Assembly (NCBI GenBank): GCA_934045905.1
Contig: OW203767.1
Coordinates: forward strand, 15,937,073 to 16,001,072
Source of the DNA: Leuctra nigra
Lineage: Eukaryota; Arthropoda; Insecta; Plecoptera; Leuctridae
DNA length: 64,000 nt
Direction of reading: 5' to 3'
How positions within the stretch are numbered: position 1 is the stretch's first letter; each line of letters starts with the position of its first letter. Positions 39,231 through 55,160 of this stretch are shown one piece after another. Under the pieces are notes generated by a model, which worked only from the letters and a program-made list of their open reading frames with translations, was not told where the DNA came from and did no database searches. A program made the position numbers and the translations under genes.

Positions 39231-39879
39231 TCTCGACGTCGCTCTCAATCAATGCGAAGATTAAGTGACTTGGGGTGCGGGGCTAAGGACAATAGGGTCG
39301 CAGCTACCGGCAGGACGGGGATCGGCTACTTCTGAAGGTGATATCGGTAATTATCCGGTTACAGAGACGCTGATACCGGGCGATTACGCAGTTATGTTTG
39401 GGGTAATGTTGAAATTCACTTATATAATATCACAGTCTGAAGAAGGTAAAAACCAGCTGGTATGTGGGTGTGTCATCTGATGCTAAAAGATACACACTTA
39501 TTTCGAGTCACTTTCAATTTCCAAATCTTAAATTACCAATTTTACCCACACGCGAGGTCATGCAAAAGAACCTATCTAAGAAAAAATAAAAGTTACAGTA
39601 CCACTATAGTAACACTATATTGTTTTTACTCTTCCATATTTTAAATACAGCATAAAGTACAAGACAACTGTCATCCCTTTCCAAACGTGGATAGAAAATT
39701 GATGGAAATACAAGTGGCTTTTCCTGTTTTTCTCGGAAATTTGCGAAGTGGAAAATGTCTTTTGATGGAGAATGTCGTTAAGATCTATCAGAGAACGGAC
39801 TGGGGTTCATCTGTTATTTTAGTGGCGATAAGGTAGCACTGTTCTGTTAACAGGCTCATGATAAAAGGATAAATAAAGC

Positions 39880-40035
39880 GTGGTCGGTGTGAATGAGGCT
39901 GTCGTGGCATATTAGTAGGGACGATTCCCAACATTTGCCTCTCACGGCAAACCACAAAAATGCCTCATAGAGGAAGAGCGGTCGCAGGAAGCGAACCCGG
40001 AACTCTGGTGTACCTAGAGCTTTTCTGCCTGAGAA
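39880..40035 (-). repeat. tRNA-derived SINE fragment
   Basis: On the minus strand it reads AGGCAGAAAAGCTCTAGG, then GAGTTCCGGGTTCGCTTCC (B-box-like), then GACCGCTCTTCC and a non-tRNA body. It is similar in layout to the SINEs at 46.8, 48.8 and 60.9 kb. Confidence 0.5.
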
Positions 40036-40072
40036 TACCTGAGATGTAACGGAATTTCGCGGTAATGGCAAG

Positions 40073-40117
40073 GGTCAATGACATGGGGTTGGAGGTCAAT
40101 GACATGGGGTTGGAGGT
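40073..40117 (+). repeat. 21-base tandem duplication
   Basis: GGTCAATGACATGGGGTTGG repeats at 40073 and 40094 with a partial third start. Perfect copies. Confidence 0.9.
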
Positions 40118-44434
<4,317 letters not shown>

Positions 44435-45016
44435 GAGAGGAAATTTCAAGCTGAGGTCACAAAAACCAAATCATTTCCATACCAACACTTTCGGAGCGAG
44501 ATTGTACTAGCATAGCAAGAGATTGCATTTCCTATTATGTCATGATTTTGTAAGTGTTTCTAGGGATCTACAACCTAACCTAAAAAGCTTTAGCTTTGAA
44601 AGCATTTTTAAAATATGAAAGTATGAGCATGACGGAAGTTTAGAATAAAAGTAACACTTGTAGTTGTTCGATAGTTGTATACGATACTCAGCAAAACATC
44701 AGAATAATTCTTTTCTTACAGCTAATCTGTCTTAAAATATGTCTGTAATGTCTGCTAATATGTGTGCGAAATAAATGGCAGACATGGCATTTGACATGGC
44801 AATAATTCTCAAATTTGAAAATCATCGACATCATGCACTTACGCACTCAACATCTTCCTCAACAAGTTTCAGAAACTAGTTAACAAAAAAAAAAGGAAGT
44901 TGTCCATTGGTGGCAAATGTTGATGTACTTATTTCGGGGAAATGACACAATTGTTAACCTCAAATTGCATTTAGGCAAATGTTGATTGTAATGGTGGCAA
45001 AAAGGAAGGGATATGC

Positions 45017-45106
45017 GTTGTGAAAAATATCCGTTAGAAGAGCTCTCGCCCGGCAAGTGAGAGATCCCGGGTTCGAGCCCCGGTTCGGTCGGATATTTTT
45101 CACAAC
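45017..45106 (+). repeat. tRNA-like domain inside a 17-base-pair hairpin
   Basis: Arms GTTGTGAAAAATATCCG (45017..45033) and their perfect complement (45090..45106) enclose 56 bases. The interior folds as an anticodon-like stem (CTCGC/GTGAG, loop CCGGCAA) and a canonical T-arm (CCGGG TTCGAGC CCCGG). There is no proper D-arm, the base before the presumed anticodon is C not T, and the stem lengths are wrong for a tRNA. It is therefore a tRNA-derived repeat rather than a tRNA gene. Confidence 0.6.
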
Positions 45107-45160
45107 CATCAACCTGACTCCATGGAAGTTTTCCACAGAAACCTACATTCTCATTGGTTG

Positions 45161-45406
45161 CAAATGTTGATGTACTACTTATTTTGAGGGAAAGTACTGG
45201 AATATGAAATTTACTTATATTGGATTAGCCTGTGAAGAATTTCAAATGTTGATGTACTACTTATTTTGAGGGAAAGTACTGGAATATGAAATTTACTTAT
45301 ATTGGATTAGCCTGTGAAGAATTTCAAATGTTGATGTACTACTTATTTTGAGGGAAAGTACTGGAATATGAAATTTACTTATATTGGATTAGCCTGTGAA
45401 GAATTT
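45161..45406 (+). repeat. 82-base tandem triplication
   Basis: Exact period of 82 with starts at 45161, 45243 and 45325, unit beginning CAAATGTTGATGTACTACTT. A diverged relative lies upstream at about 44917. Copies two and three are essentially identical, so the expansion is recent. Confidence 0.95.
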
Positions 45407-45990
45407 CAAATAAATCTAATATTGATGGCAAGTGTTGATGGTAAATATTGATGACAAGTGTTGATGGCACTGTGCCATGGCGTTGCGGCTGCAAGGAAGT
45501 GAACATTTGCTAGAGCATCGCATGAGGGGGGAAGAGATCTCGCTGGATCAATGAATACAGAGCTGGAAACAAAATGTTTAGAACTCGACTCATGGGGCGT
45601 TGCGTTAAGACAATTATTGCACTTACATGATGAGGATACATCATTGAGAGGTGTGAAGATTTGGGATGCTGCTGCACGTATCATCTGGACCAATCGAATA
45701 GAATTGAAGTGGATAGAACTAGAAGGTTCATTCAGATAATGTCCAGAGGAACTGTTATTACGGTTACTTCTTTGCGAATCATGTATCTGGTGCAAAACAA
45801 TACCGACGAAATTAATTAGCATTAGATACACATGGAAAATATTACATGAAAATATTAATTTTTAATAGAGACCGAATGAAAAGATAATATACGTTGCATA
45901 CATGTGCATTCATTAACAACTAAAATGTAGAACAAAATGCCCGGGGCATTTCAAATCCATTTAGAAAAACGAACGTATAGGCCAGATCAC
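45407..45990. other. Region with overlapping open frames, no gene supported
   Basis: The minus-strand frame 45406..45831 begins at GTG and is Ser/Asn-rich. The plus-strand frame 45551..45739 starts with ATG, and its product is acidic and Leu/Trp-bearing. I recognise neither. Confidence 0.35.
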
Positions 45991-46110
45991 GGAGGAAGGT
46001 TCTGGGTTTGACACCCGACCCAGTCATTCGTACCCATGAGATTTATTGCCGTTTCTTTGGTTCTGAAGATCTAAACGCCAGAGAATCCTCTCTGAATCAT
46101 CCTTTCAACT
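45978..46110 (+). repeat. Possible SINE fragment
   Basis: AGGTTCTGGGTTTGACACCC resembles a degenerate B box followed by a body with CCAGAGAATCCTCTCTGAAT. The A box is not clear. Confidence 0.35.
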
Positions 46111-46764
46111 CATGCTCATCCTATAATCTATAACGCGGCAATAGTTTTAAAATTAAATTCTAATATGACAAAACGTCTCAAAACATAGAGTTATTTTACT
46201 TCGTTTTCACATAATGTGTACCCGAACGAAAGCTCTAAAAGTCATCCAAAAGCATAGAACAAGGATAGTTATAATTCCAGGAAATCGCTGCACGAACATC
46301 GGAAATGAAAAGGCGATAGGGAAGAAGCCCACACTCAGAATCACTTCGAACACGCGTCACATACCTCAACGTAGCTCGTTAGGCTCTCTAGTGTGCGAAC
46401 CGCCGTACACGTGCCAAAATCAGACAAGATAAGCTTTCAGTCAATAGGAGCATTTCCCCCATTCTTAGAATAACTTCTTGCAGAATGTGTTTTATGAATT
46501 CCATCTTCTGGTGAAGACACATAGTCGATGGATTTGGATACTGCTATTTTTATAATGAAATAAGTCGTGGGTTTCAAAGAAGAATGAATCGCACTCTTGA
46601 GGTAATATAAAAGATTGTGCGAGTGGATGTTTAGTCAGTTGAAAGATGATTCGAGAATTCGTTTTGAGTTTGACAAAATCGTCGATCCTCTTTAGATATT
46701 GAATGCGGAAAAATGTTTACGTCCTAGAACATATTTATTCAGCGAGCACCGAACGTCTCTAAAC

Positions 46765-46940
46765 GTGATGATGTTGATGATGATGATGTGAAAAAGATGG
46801 TGTTGGTTTATTACAGGAACCTTTCCAACATTGACTCTGGACACCAAGAAAATCATCAGGAAGAATTGCCCGAGAATTTCCTCGGAAATCGAACCCCGGA
46901 CCTTCAAAGTGTAAGTCGTCATGGCAGCCTGAGCCAACTT
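46765..46940 (-). repeat. tRNA-derived SINE with (ATC)n tail
   Basis: On the minus strand: A-box-like TTGGCTCAGGCTG, B box GGTCCGGGGTTCGATTTCC, then body CCGAGGAAATTCTCGGG and GTTGGAAAGGTTCCTGTAAT, ending in CATCATCATCATC. The same organisation occurs at 48760..48930. RNA polymerase III promoters are internal in such elements. Confidence 0.65.
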
Positions 46941-46949
46941 GTTCAACCC

Positions 46950-47995
46950 AATCAATTTGTAATTTTTCCAAGACGTTCGTTAATGAAAGTGCAATCAAGT
47001 AAAGTATGAAAAACTTTAATAATTAACATGAAATTTGATTTTATGCGAACAGTAGTTTCAATCAAGTCACGAATTGCATTTTACAAATTTCAACCTTCAC
47101 TCTGTCATCTTAACAGATTCCCTGCGCCACCCCATCGTTTTCATCGTAACTACATTAAATTATCTTACAAAATAATAAATGACATTCCTGACACTTTGAT
47201 CCTAAAGATAAAATATCTTGCCACAAGCTGCATGACAGCGTTCGGAGAGGGACAAAGAAGAGAGAAAGAGGGTGAGAGAAAGAGAGTCGAAGATAAAGAA
47301 GGGAGCTGACAGAATAGCGTAGTTTATAATTAATATCTCAAAGATAGTGACAAGAAATGTCATTAAAAACGTAGATAATAAGGGAGGTATATTCATAAAG
47401 AGAAGAACGAAAAGCAAACAAATGTTTTGTGCAAGAAACACTCTCTAGACTCCTGTTTTTAGAATCTATCACAGCTTCTAAAATAGAAGTCCGTCTTTGA
47501 CTGTACCACATACATCATCTCGACACTTTGTGTCACGTTCATGATTAACCAAGCGTCGCTCGTCACTTCACACGGCGTCGTGGCGTCATGTGGGCGTCGG
47601 TTTTCTTTAGCCAGACGATTTTTGATTGGCTCGTGAGAGTTCTGGCGTGTTGGAAGTCCACCGGACAATCAGGTGCGCGTTTCGTCATTGTTAGAGAGAT
47701 GTAAATGTGCCAAATGTACAGAGATGATACGATGCAAGGTGAATTGCAAGCGGTAGTGATTATGCTGCTTTGGTAGACACTTTTTTGGTAACAATTCGAG
47801 ACGAAATGGGTGGACGAAATTAAATTTAAATTTAAAGAATAATTAGATAAAATACAAACTAAGGGCTGTTACTTGATACAGTTTAATTTTTTAAATTTTT
47901 TCATAAATAGCAATCGCTTGACTTTTGGCAAAATTTAATTTTTTTGCTGGGTGCTTTATAAAAATAATTTAAAAAAATGTGCCACTTATCAACCA
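46950..47995. other. Region without recognisable gene
   Basis: The plus-strand 93-codon frame at 47028..47309 has an ATG but a low-complexity Glu/Arg tail and no recognised domain. Confidence 0.4.
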
Positions 47996-48007
47996 TCAGG
48001 GCATCCA

Positions 48008-48325
48008 TGAAAATCATGATGAAATGATCATGAATGATGAAACTCATGATGAAATGATCATGAATTATGAAAATCATGATGAAGTGTTCATGAATGATGA
48101 AAATCATGATGAAATGATCATGAAAGATGAAAATCATGATGAAATGATCTTGAATGATGAAAGTCATGATGAAATGATCATGAATTATCAAAATCATGAT
48201 GAAATGACCATGAAGGATGAAAATCATGATCAAATGATCATGGATGATGAAAATCATGATGAAATGATCATGAATGATGAACATCATGATGAAATGATCA
48301 TGAAAGATGAAAATCATGATGAAAT
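48008..48325 (+). repeat. 30-base minisatellite, about 10.5 copies
   Basis: The unit is rich in ATGATCATGA and ATCATGATGA. Because 30 is a multiple of three and the unit has no stop in two frames, both strands carry open frames with decapeptide repeats (HDEMIMNDEN on the plus strand). The plus-strand frame runs 47979..48359. With no signal for a real start or flanking exon, I treat it as satellite. Confidence 0.9.
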
Positions 48326-48759
48326 CCGATTTAGAAAACCTTCCCGTGGGTTTGTGTAAAAACCGGCGTGTTTTTAACAATACTACTAGCGTATAATCAT
48401 AACGATAATGTAAATATTCCTATCGGAGTTGCTCCCACTTATGGGACATTTCTCAGTTTTCCCCAACGGCCTTTAAGCCTTAAGGTGGGCTTCAAAGGAT
48501 GACAGTTCCGGGTGTGATGTGTCAGAATTTGTGTCAAGATCGTGCTGAGAAATGCGAGATCTTGGCAGAAACATGTTGCAAAGTTATCTGTGGATCTTTC
48601 GAAAACAGGTAATTTAGGTTAACACAGAATTAGCTGGGTTCAATACACACTTTAGTCAAACTGGCACAAAACAATATCAAAAGTATTTTATAATTATAGA
48701 GTTTTTATTGGTTCCTTTTTAGTGGTGTTAATGGTCGCACTGTTGTGTCTAGGCAGGAA

Positions 48760-48930
48760 TAAATATGATGATTATTGGGAGATGAAGACGAAAACTGGTG
48801 ATTAAAAGCTCGTATACAATTAGTTAGTATGAACCTTCCCAGAATTTTCCTCTCGACTGCGGGAAACAAGGAAGGCACCGGGAATCGATTCGAGACCTCC
48901 GGAGTTCCAAGTCCAGAGCGTTTGAGCCAA
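48760..48930 (-). repeat. tRNA-derived SINE with ATC-rich tail
   Basis: Minus strand: a complete A-box match TGGCTCAAACG, anticodon-like stem around CTTGGAACT, B-box-like GAATCGATTCCCGG, body GAGGAAAATTCTGGGAAGG, then tail with ATCATC. It belongs with the copy at 46765..46940. Confidence 0.7.
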
Positions 48931-50598
48931 ATAAAAATAAATTATCAAAATATGTTGATTAATTTTAGTTAGCTAAATCAAATTGATTGCACGTTTATTC
49001 CACCACCAACGAATTGAAAACAGTATCCTATAATCTGACAGCAATATCACATGCCTTTGGTCAAAAGTGAATTTTAATTAAAAAAGTTTTACTGCAGCGT
49101 TACAAAAAAAATCTGCTACCAGGAAATGAACAATTTAATTATTCTACAGCAAGGCAAATAGAGTTCATAACCATATTAAATAAACTTTTTTGCCCTATCC
49201 CATTGAATAAAAATGATTGAATTTCAGTGGCAGCAGAGATGAACGTGTTTTGTAACCGGTGAAAGATCTGTCAAGATTCAAAGGTTAAGATAAAGTGCAT
49301 TATATTTCTCCATTGATTGTCACATCGGAGATTTGGGCGTCGTATCTTGGCAATAGATCATAAGTTGGAAGACGAATAGCGTCTGACGCATTACTAAACA
49401 CACAAGGCTACCAAATCCTCTACATGGCCCAAGAGCTAACACCTTGAATATTTACAAATCAATCAACGCTGACTAACTGGAAATAATCTTAATCAACATA
49501 TAACTTCCTCGGCTGCGGACTGTGACTATTATTTAATCTGGGCGCGATGTTTGAATTGGCTCGAATGATGGCTTACTGGTTTAAGAGGTCTGAATACAAC
49601 CGAAATGTGAAGTGTCCAAATGGTTTATAAATGTCAAATATGTTGATGATTCATAGAGATTTCGAGGTTTTGGTAAACTAAGCGATATAGGAAAGTTTAT
49701 TATATCGTATGACTTTAAAATATGATATAAATATCATATTTTTTGAACTTTTTGAGAACTTTTGATATAAATATCATATTTTTTGGTATATTCCTTAAAA
49801 TAATGTACATTTTATTAGAATACATAAAAAATATGATCTGAATGATAAAGGAGTATGGAATCATAAAGGATATATTTCCGCTTTTAAATTGTCAAATGTC
49901 CATTTAGAAATAAACAAATTCAACGATTATTGTTTACAACTTAGAAATGAACTTTTAACAACTTACCAATTTTTACACAACTCAATGGAAGTACTAAAAA
50001 CTATTTATTTACATTCTACTTCGCTTCTTAATAGTACTATTTGTCCTAAACAACATTCAGTAAAATACATAATAACTTTAATTGCAGGTAGACAAAACAA
50101 TTTAAATCAAGAGCAGACTTTATTATTGTTGTTAGTACTTGTATTTGAGCCTCTTAAATGCAAGCAAACAAACAGTAAGACAGAATTACAGCTCTTGAGG
50201 AAGGCGGCGAAGTTCGATGTTTTTGCCATCTCGTTTGTCATTGACCTAGGAGACAAATCCATCCATCAAATCCGCATGACGCATCGCATTTCCGTCTCGC
50301 AAACTCCCAGGCAAATGGCTTCTATCAAAGATGGCGGCTAACTTTAACGACGCACTCGAGTGACAAGTCTGTTTGGATGACTGCGTGGTGGAAATGCTGA
50401 TTTATAGGACATGCGGAGAAAGGGTTAAAGAGGATGCTGACTCGCTGATGATGGACAGCGTCGGGGATTCCGAATCGCGTTTACAAGATCATCCGAAATG
50501 TGAGTGAAGTTCAAGCAGAGAAACTGGATTTTTGATAAAAGTGAGGAACTGCATGTTTTCCAGATTCATAAAAGCGTTAAACTATAAATGTGTTTTAG
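48931..50598. other. Region without supported gene
   Basis: Palindromic GATATAAATATCATATTTTT occurs twice (about 49725 and 49763). The 150-codon frame at 49889..50341 begins at TTG and has no recognised domain. Its last third is GC-richer and could conceivably be a decayed exon. Confidence 0.4.
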
Positions 50599-50885
50599 GT
50601 CCTCAATACTCTGCTACAACAAGTAGGTAATTAACTTAACAGAGTCATTCTAGGAATGTCATTGGTTGTTGCCATGACAATTGACAAACAATAGCTACAG
50701 TCCTAATCAACCGTTTTAAAGTTAGTAGAGTATGGAAATTCTGATATAGTATTAAAAACTAACAGACTGTTAAATTAGTCATTCCAGGTTTGTCATTGGA
50801 TTGGTTTTTACTTATTACCATGGCAATATAGTCTTAATTAACAGTTACATTTAACTTCTACTTTAAATAGCATTGAAAATACACT
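50599..50885. mobile_element. Element of the TTTTCAATACTCTG family
   Basis: Left end CCTCAATACTCTGCTACA and right end, read inversely, TTTTCAATGCTATTTAAAG are diverged inverted repeats. Twin internal blocks ATTCTAGGAATGTCATTGG and ATTCCAGGTTTGTCATTGG suggest internal duplication. Related to the fragment at 23699. Confidence 0.5.
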
Positions 50886-51198
50886 AAAACTTTAATAGTT
50901 GTCACCTCTAAAACCAATTGCGTTTCTACTTAATGTAAGATGGATTAATAATATAATGTTAGATAAATCATTGATACTGTCTGTACCATGCATGTACACT
51001 CCATTTCTTGGAATATCGATGCAACTTTAAAGCTTTTAAGCTGTCAAAAGTCCCCTGAAAAACAAATTGATCAACCAAAAACTGTTATTTTCATAATTAA
51101 AAGTTGAAAAATCCCAGGAAACAGAGCACTTCATGTGAATTGTATTCCGCTTTTCTCGTGGTACAAAAACATTTTCTCAACCCCACATGTTATTTCTG
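50886..51198. other. Region without recognisable gene
   Basis: AT-rich, nothing noted. Confidence 0.5.
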
Positions 51199-51202
51199 TT
51201 AA

Positions 51203-51745
51203 GGAGGGATGCCCAAGTAGATTTTCCGAAAATATTTTTTGTTGAAATGTACAACTTTTATTAATTTTTTCAACATTTCAACTATATTTTTATGTAAAAG
51301 TTTCATCAAATGTCTTGTAACTTGCAACTCTCGAATTATATTGAGTTTTCAATATGATGTTTTCGGAAGATTAAGAAATTTTAACACAGAAGGTATAGGA
51401 AAATTATTTAGAATTTGGCGCCTAACTTTTAAAAACGTACGGCTAGGTTTATATATAAAAATCTTAATAAATACCTCTATAACTAATACACATAATATTA
51501 GTTTTTGGAAAATATCTATCGGTGGAAAATAGTTTAAATCTAATATTTACTAGGAAAATTACCGTGTTTTTTCGACTTACCATGTTAAAGATAGGGCTAA
51601 CTCAAATTTATAAAGTGATATATCTTGGAAATTAGTTCGGCTACACAACTTTTTCTTGCGTTTATATGGTGCACAAGGAAATTATCTATTAAATAAGCAT
51701 ATTAATTCAAATATCTATCGCAGACCTCTACTTGGGCATCCCCCC
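51203..51745. mobile_element. TTAA-flanked element with GGGGGGATGCCCAAGTAGA ends
   Basis: Left end GGAGGGATGCCCAAGTAGA and right end its complement with one mismatch over 19 bases. TTAA flanks both ends (51199..51202 and 51746..51749), as for piggyBac-type transposons. The 543-base interior is AT-rich. The 97-codon frame inside (51239..51532) is not a recognisable transposase. Confidence 0.8.
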
Positions 51746-51749
51746 TTAA

Positions 51750-53466
51750 ACGGTCGTATCTTCCAGACCACTGGCTTACGTTTGCCATCCAAGACCCTGA
51801 ACTTTAACTTGAAACTCCTGTCATTGATCATTCGGTCGTTCCCCGTCAACGCCATACCCGAGCACGTGTTTAGCAAACCAACCACCAGGCCGCGCCACCG
51901 CGGCTACTATCACACAATATGTTTCACTTGCTGACAGGAACACCAGCATTAATCAATCTTCTGCGCCCGCCATTTTGTTGAAGAGAAGAGATTATAATAC
52001 CAAGCAGAGGGCCAGACTTGCGTCCTCGATCATCTAGGAGGAAGTTTACTCGTTACTCGTTTGAAGAATGTTGTTCTAGACGATATTTTCGTACGGAATT
52101 ATGTAAACAGTATAGGAAAAACAAGATGGATGCCAATTATTCTCCTTCATCAGATATTTTTGGTTAATGGTTTATAATATCTTCAATGTAATCAAAATGT
52201 AATCATAGAGTGGCAAAAAGCAGACTTCTGTACGACTAATAGTTTATGACCTTACAGAAATTTAGGATTTTACAACTAAATTTGTTTGCTTTTTATATTC
52301 CGTCTTTGAGAAAGGTTTAACTCTAAGATTTAATACTTAAACGGAATTTAAACGATTTGTTGTAGTTAAAAAGATTGAAAATGAGAAGTTAATGAAAAAA
52401 GAAGTAAGTAATGGAACAATCATTCACATTGAAAGTTGTATTTTCCCTCGTTGCTTGTAAAATGTCCGCTTGTCAGGAATCTGCTATCTCGTTACGACAT
52501 AATGTGTTCAACAACAATTCAATTATCTTTGAGTTTATTTCCACTTCAACTTTATTTAATTTCCTTGCATCTCGGTAATTTCCATTGCTTTTTACGCTGC
52601 AAATGAAATGCACTTATAGTTTGTAACTTTAAGGGGGAAGGAAAACCAATAAAAACCTCCCATTTTTTTGGGATGTGACCGTCTGGCGTCTCGTTGAAGA
52701 TACTATATTTTGAAGCAATGAAGTTTCAGTAAATAAGTTTTCTTGAAAATACGTTCCGCATTTTTTTAGATTTCCTCAAGTTGTGCAACTAACCGTTCAA
52801 TACTGTTAGGACATCACCGGAATCGGATGTCAAAACAACTTCATATTCTACAACTTCGTCGCTTCAATCTTCATGAACATTTTCGGAAGTTAAGATAAGT
52901 ATAGACAAATACGTCAAAGGTGTCCTAATCACCTTACTTTTAATCATCGGTGAATGAGTATAAGATTTAAAACGTCCTAATGTTTTATGTACTTCTTATT
53001 TTCTCGGCGGCTTTTCCTCCGAGCCCCCACATTTTTTAAAAAATAATTGTTGCCTCCCCCCAAGTTATCCCTGGAAGGCACTGCCAGGAGAGGAGCAAGT
53101 TTTTATTTAGTACAATTTAACTCATTACCGAACAATTTGGTGAGTTTAGGAACAGAACAAAGCCAAAAAAATGTGTTTTCTTCCAATTTTAGCAATATAT
53201 TTATACTTATTTTAGAAATAACTCTGAAATTACCAAAATCATTATGGGGGCAAAGCATTCTTTGAACTTTAAACATTTCAAGGAACTTTTCTTAACTTTT
53301 CTCTGAAAAGGTAAAACAATACAATACTACATAATACTTTATTTTACCTTCCTTAATTTTGCGGTCTTTATTGAATTCTTGACGCCTATGGACGCCCAAG
53401 TACACCAGACAGACAGGAGGTTACACATATTCCTGATTTAAATGTCTTCATACCCCAACCCTTTAT

Positions 53467-53500
<34 letters not shown>

Positions 53501-54811
53501 CTCTCACACATCGCACTTCCCTCAAGTTTACTTTGTATAACGAAGTTATCGCCTCCAGTCACAATTACCCCCGACAAACAAGAGACGATATAAACAGCTC
53601 AATTCTGCCAATAATTCACCGCACCGCAGCTCTACTCTGACTAATGCTGTTGATACCCAGACAATGTCATCCACGAACCATCATCACCCACAGCACAGTT
53701 AATTAGACGTAACGACACGAATTGCTAGAACAACCGTGGCTGGTGGACTGTAATGATGACATATGGATGCTAATGGTGAATCTTGGTTGATGATGAGGCT
53801 AGTGACCTTAGTGGGCTCAAGCCAGAGCTTTTAGGAAAGTTTCGAAAACATTTCTTATTGGTTAGAAAACAAGTCAAATTCAAATTCAAATTTCAATAAT
53901 CAATAATTGTTTGATAAAAACTAGATTTTTAAAAAAAATTAATGAAATTGATTCCAAACATGAAGTTGCTCCATTTTGTTAAATTTGTCAATGCATAGGT
54001 ATTTCAACTGTTCCATACCTTGTGTATAAACTACATTTCGTCGTGTAATTGTTTATTTGTTGCATATCCGTTTTTTTCACTTTTGGAGTTAGATGCATCT
54101 ACATATTCCCGAGTACTTACTTGTCATATATCCACTGAAAACAGTGCAGAAAATTACAAGGAAATTGGTTTTCTTAATGTTTATTTGTTGCATATCCTCG
54201 GCAATGCAAATATTTTAATTGTTAGCTTGTCCCATATCCTCGGCAAGCCAATAGAATGTGTTCATTTGGTCACGTGACTCGCGAAGCAAAACTAGGAACG
54301 CCAGAAACACTATCGCCAAGGTTCAATTTATAATGTCACATGTCTAATTAATTGTTTATAATTAAGATAATTTTGTTCTGACATTCTTCGAAACAGTTTT
54401 AACCGTTTTAAATGTAACAAAAATAATTTACAATTTATTTTATTTATAATGTATTTTATAATTTATTTTGATTATTAATTAAAGAAACAGAAGACAGTAT
54501 AATATTTTAGCAAAAAATGAACTGTATAGCCACTGTACGGTGGTTTTATAGCTAAATAATTTGGATATGGGACACTCGAGATAGTCATAGTTGGTAAATG
54601 TGCGAACCTGTGTCCCATATCCAAACTTAATTGCAATATTTATGAAAAACAAGAGACAAATGACACTAATACACCATTCCATAATTACCTCTGACATGTT
54701 TTACAATCATAATAAGATTCCGCCGACCTACAGATAACTATGTTCAGAGATATTACTAAATTTATCTTTAGGCAGCTCCCCTGAAAAATCAGGAAATGGG
54801 CGTATGCAACA
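51750..54811. other. Region without recognisable gene
   Basis: Contains a C-run at 53470..53498. Near 54050..54250 the phrase GCATATCC recurs with CTCGGCAA. TTTGGATATGGGACAC at about 54559 is mirrored by GTCCCATATCCAAA at about 54613. Frames here are short and featureless. Confidence 0.45.
53470..53498 (+). repeat. Poly(C) run, about 29 bases
   Basis: The longest C homopolymer in the window. It accounts for the poly-glycine stretch in the minus-strand frame 53386..53577. Confidence 0.9.
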
Positions 54812-55075
54812 AATCTAGTGGAGCGGTCGCTCCACGCCAGCCAAGTCGTACGGCGCGCGCACACTCTCATATAAAGGCTGGAGCAAACCCACTTTTACTG
54901 TAAGCATCAAAGTGGCATTTTCGGCCTACTGGATCTTAAAATTGGAAAATCTCACATTGTTGCGATATATCTTAATTTCGAGCTATGGCCCACCCTACAA
55001 TATATACCAAATTTGGGAACAATAGGTTACGCCCTTTGCGCGCTAGAGGGCCGTGAAAACAGTGTTTTAGGGCGG
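54812..55075 (-). mobile_element. Dispersed repeat with terminal hairpin, copy 3
   Basis: Same hairpin and body as the copies at 3491 and 33374. It is followed by (AAT)n and (AGT)n tracts and then by the second ETS/CRE array. Confidence 0.65.
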
Positions 55076-55080
55076 TTTTC

Positions 55081-55133
55081 ATAATAATAATAATAATAAT
55101 AATCTCAGTAGTAGTAGTAGTAGTAGTAGTAGT
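55081..55133 (+). repeat. (AAT)n followed by (AGT)n
   Basis: Adjacent trinucleotide tracts at 55081..55103 and 55106..55133. Confidence 0.9.
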
Positions 55134-55160
55134 CTCCTGGAATTCAAATCCGGTAAACAG

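Larger units (their letters stand above)
36951..39900. other. Region without supported gene
   Basis: The minus-strand frame at 37033..37449 has an ATG and 138 codons but no recognised domain. It lies beside the LINE remnant and may be part of the same decayed element. A tRNA-like segment at 37500..37612 and a CpG-dense palindrome at 39215..39230 are listed separately. Confidence 0.4.

Noticed and set aside
45017..45106. Functional tRNA gene
   Set aside because: Lacks a D-arm of proper form, has the wrong base before the presumed anticodon and an abnormally long stem.
47028..47309. 93-codon ATG frame as a gene
   Set aside because: The Glu/Arg-rich C-terminus comes from a GA-rich stretch and the rest has no recognisable features.
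49889..50341. 150-codon frame as a gene
   Set aside because: Begins at TTG and resembles no family I know. Exon boundaries are not evident.
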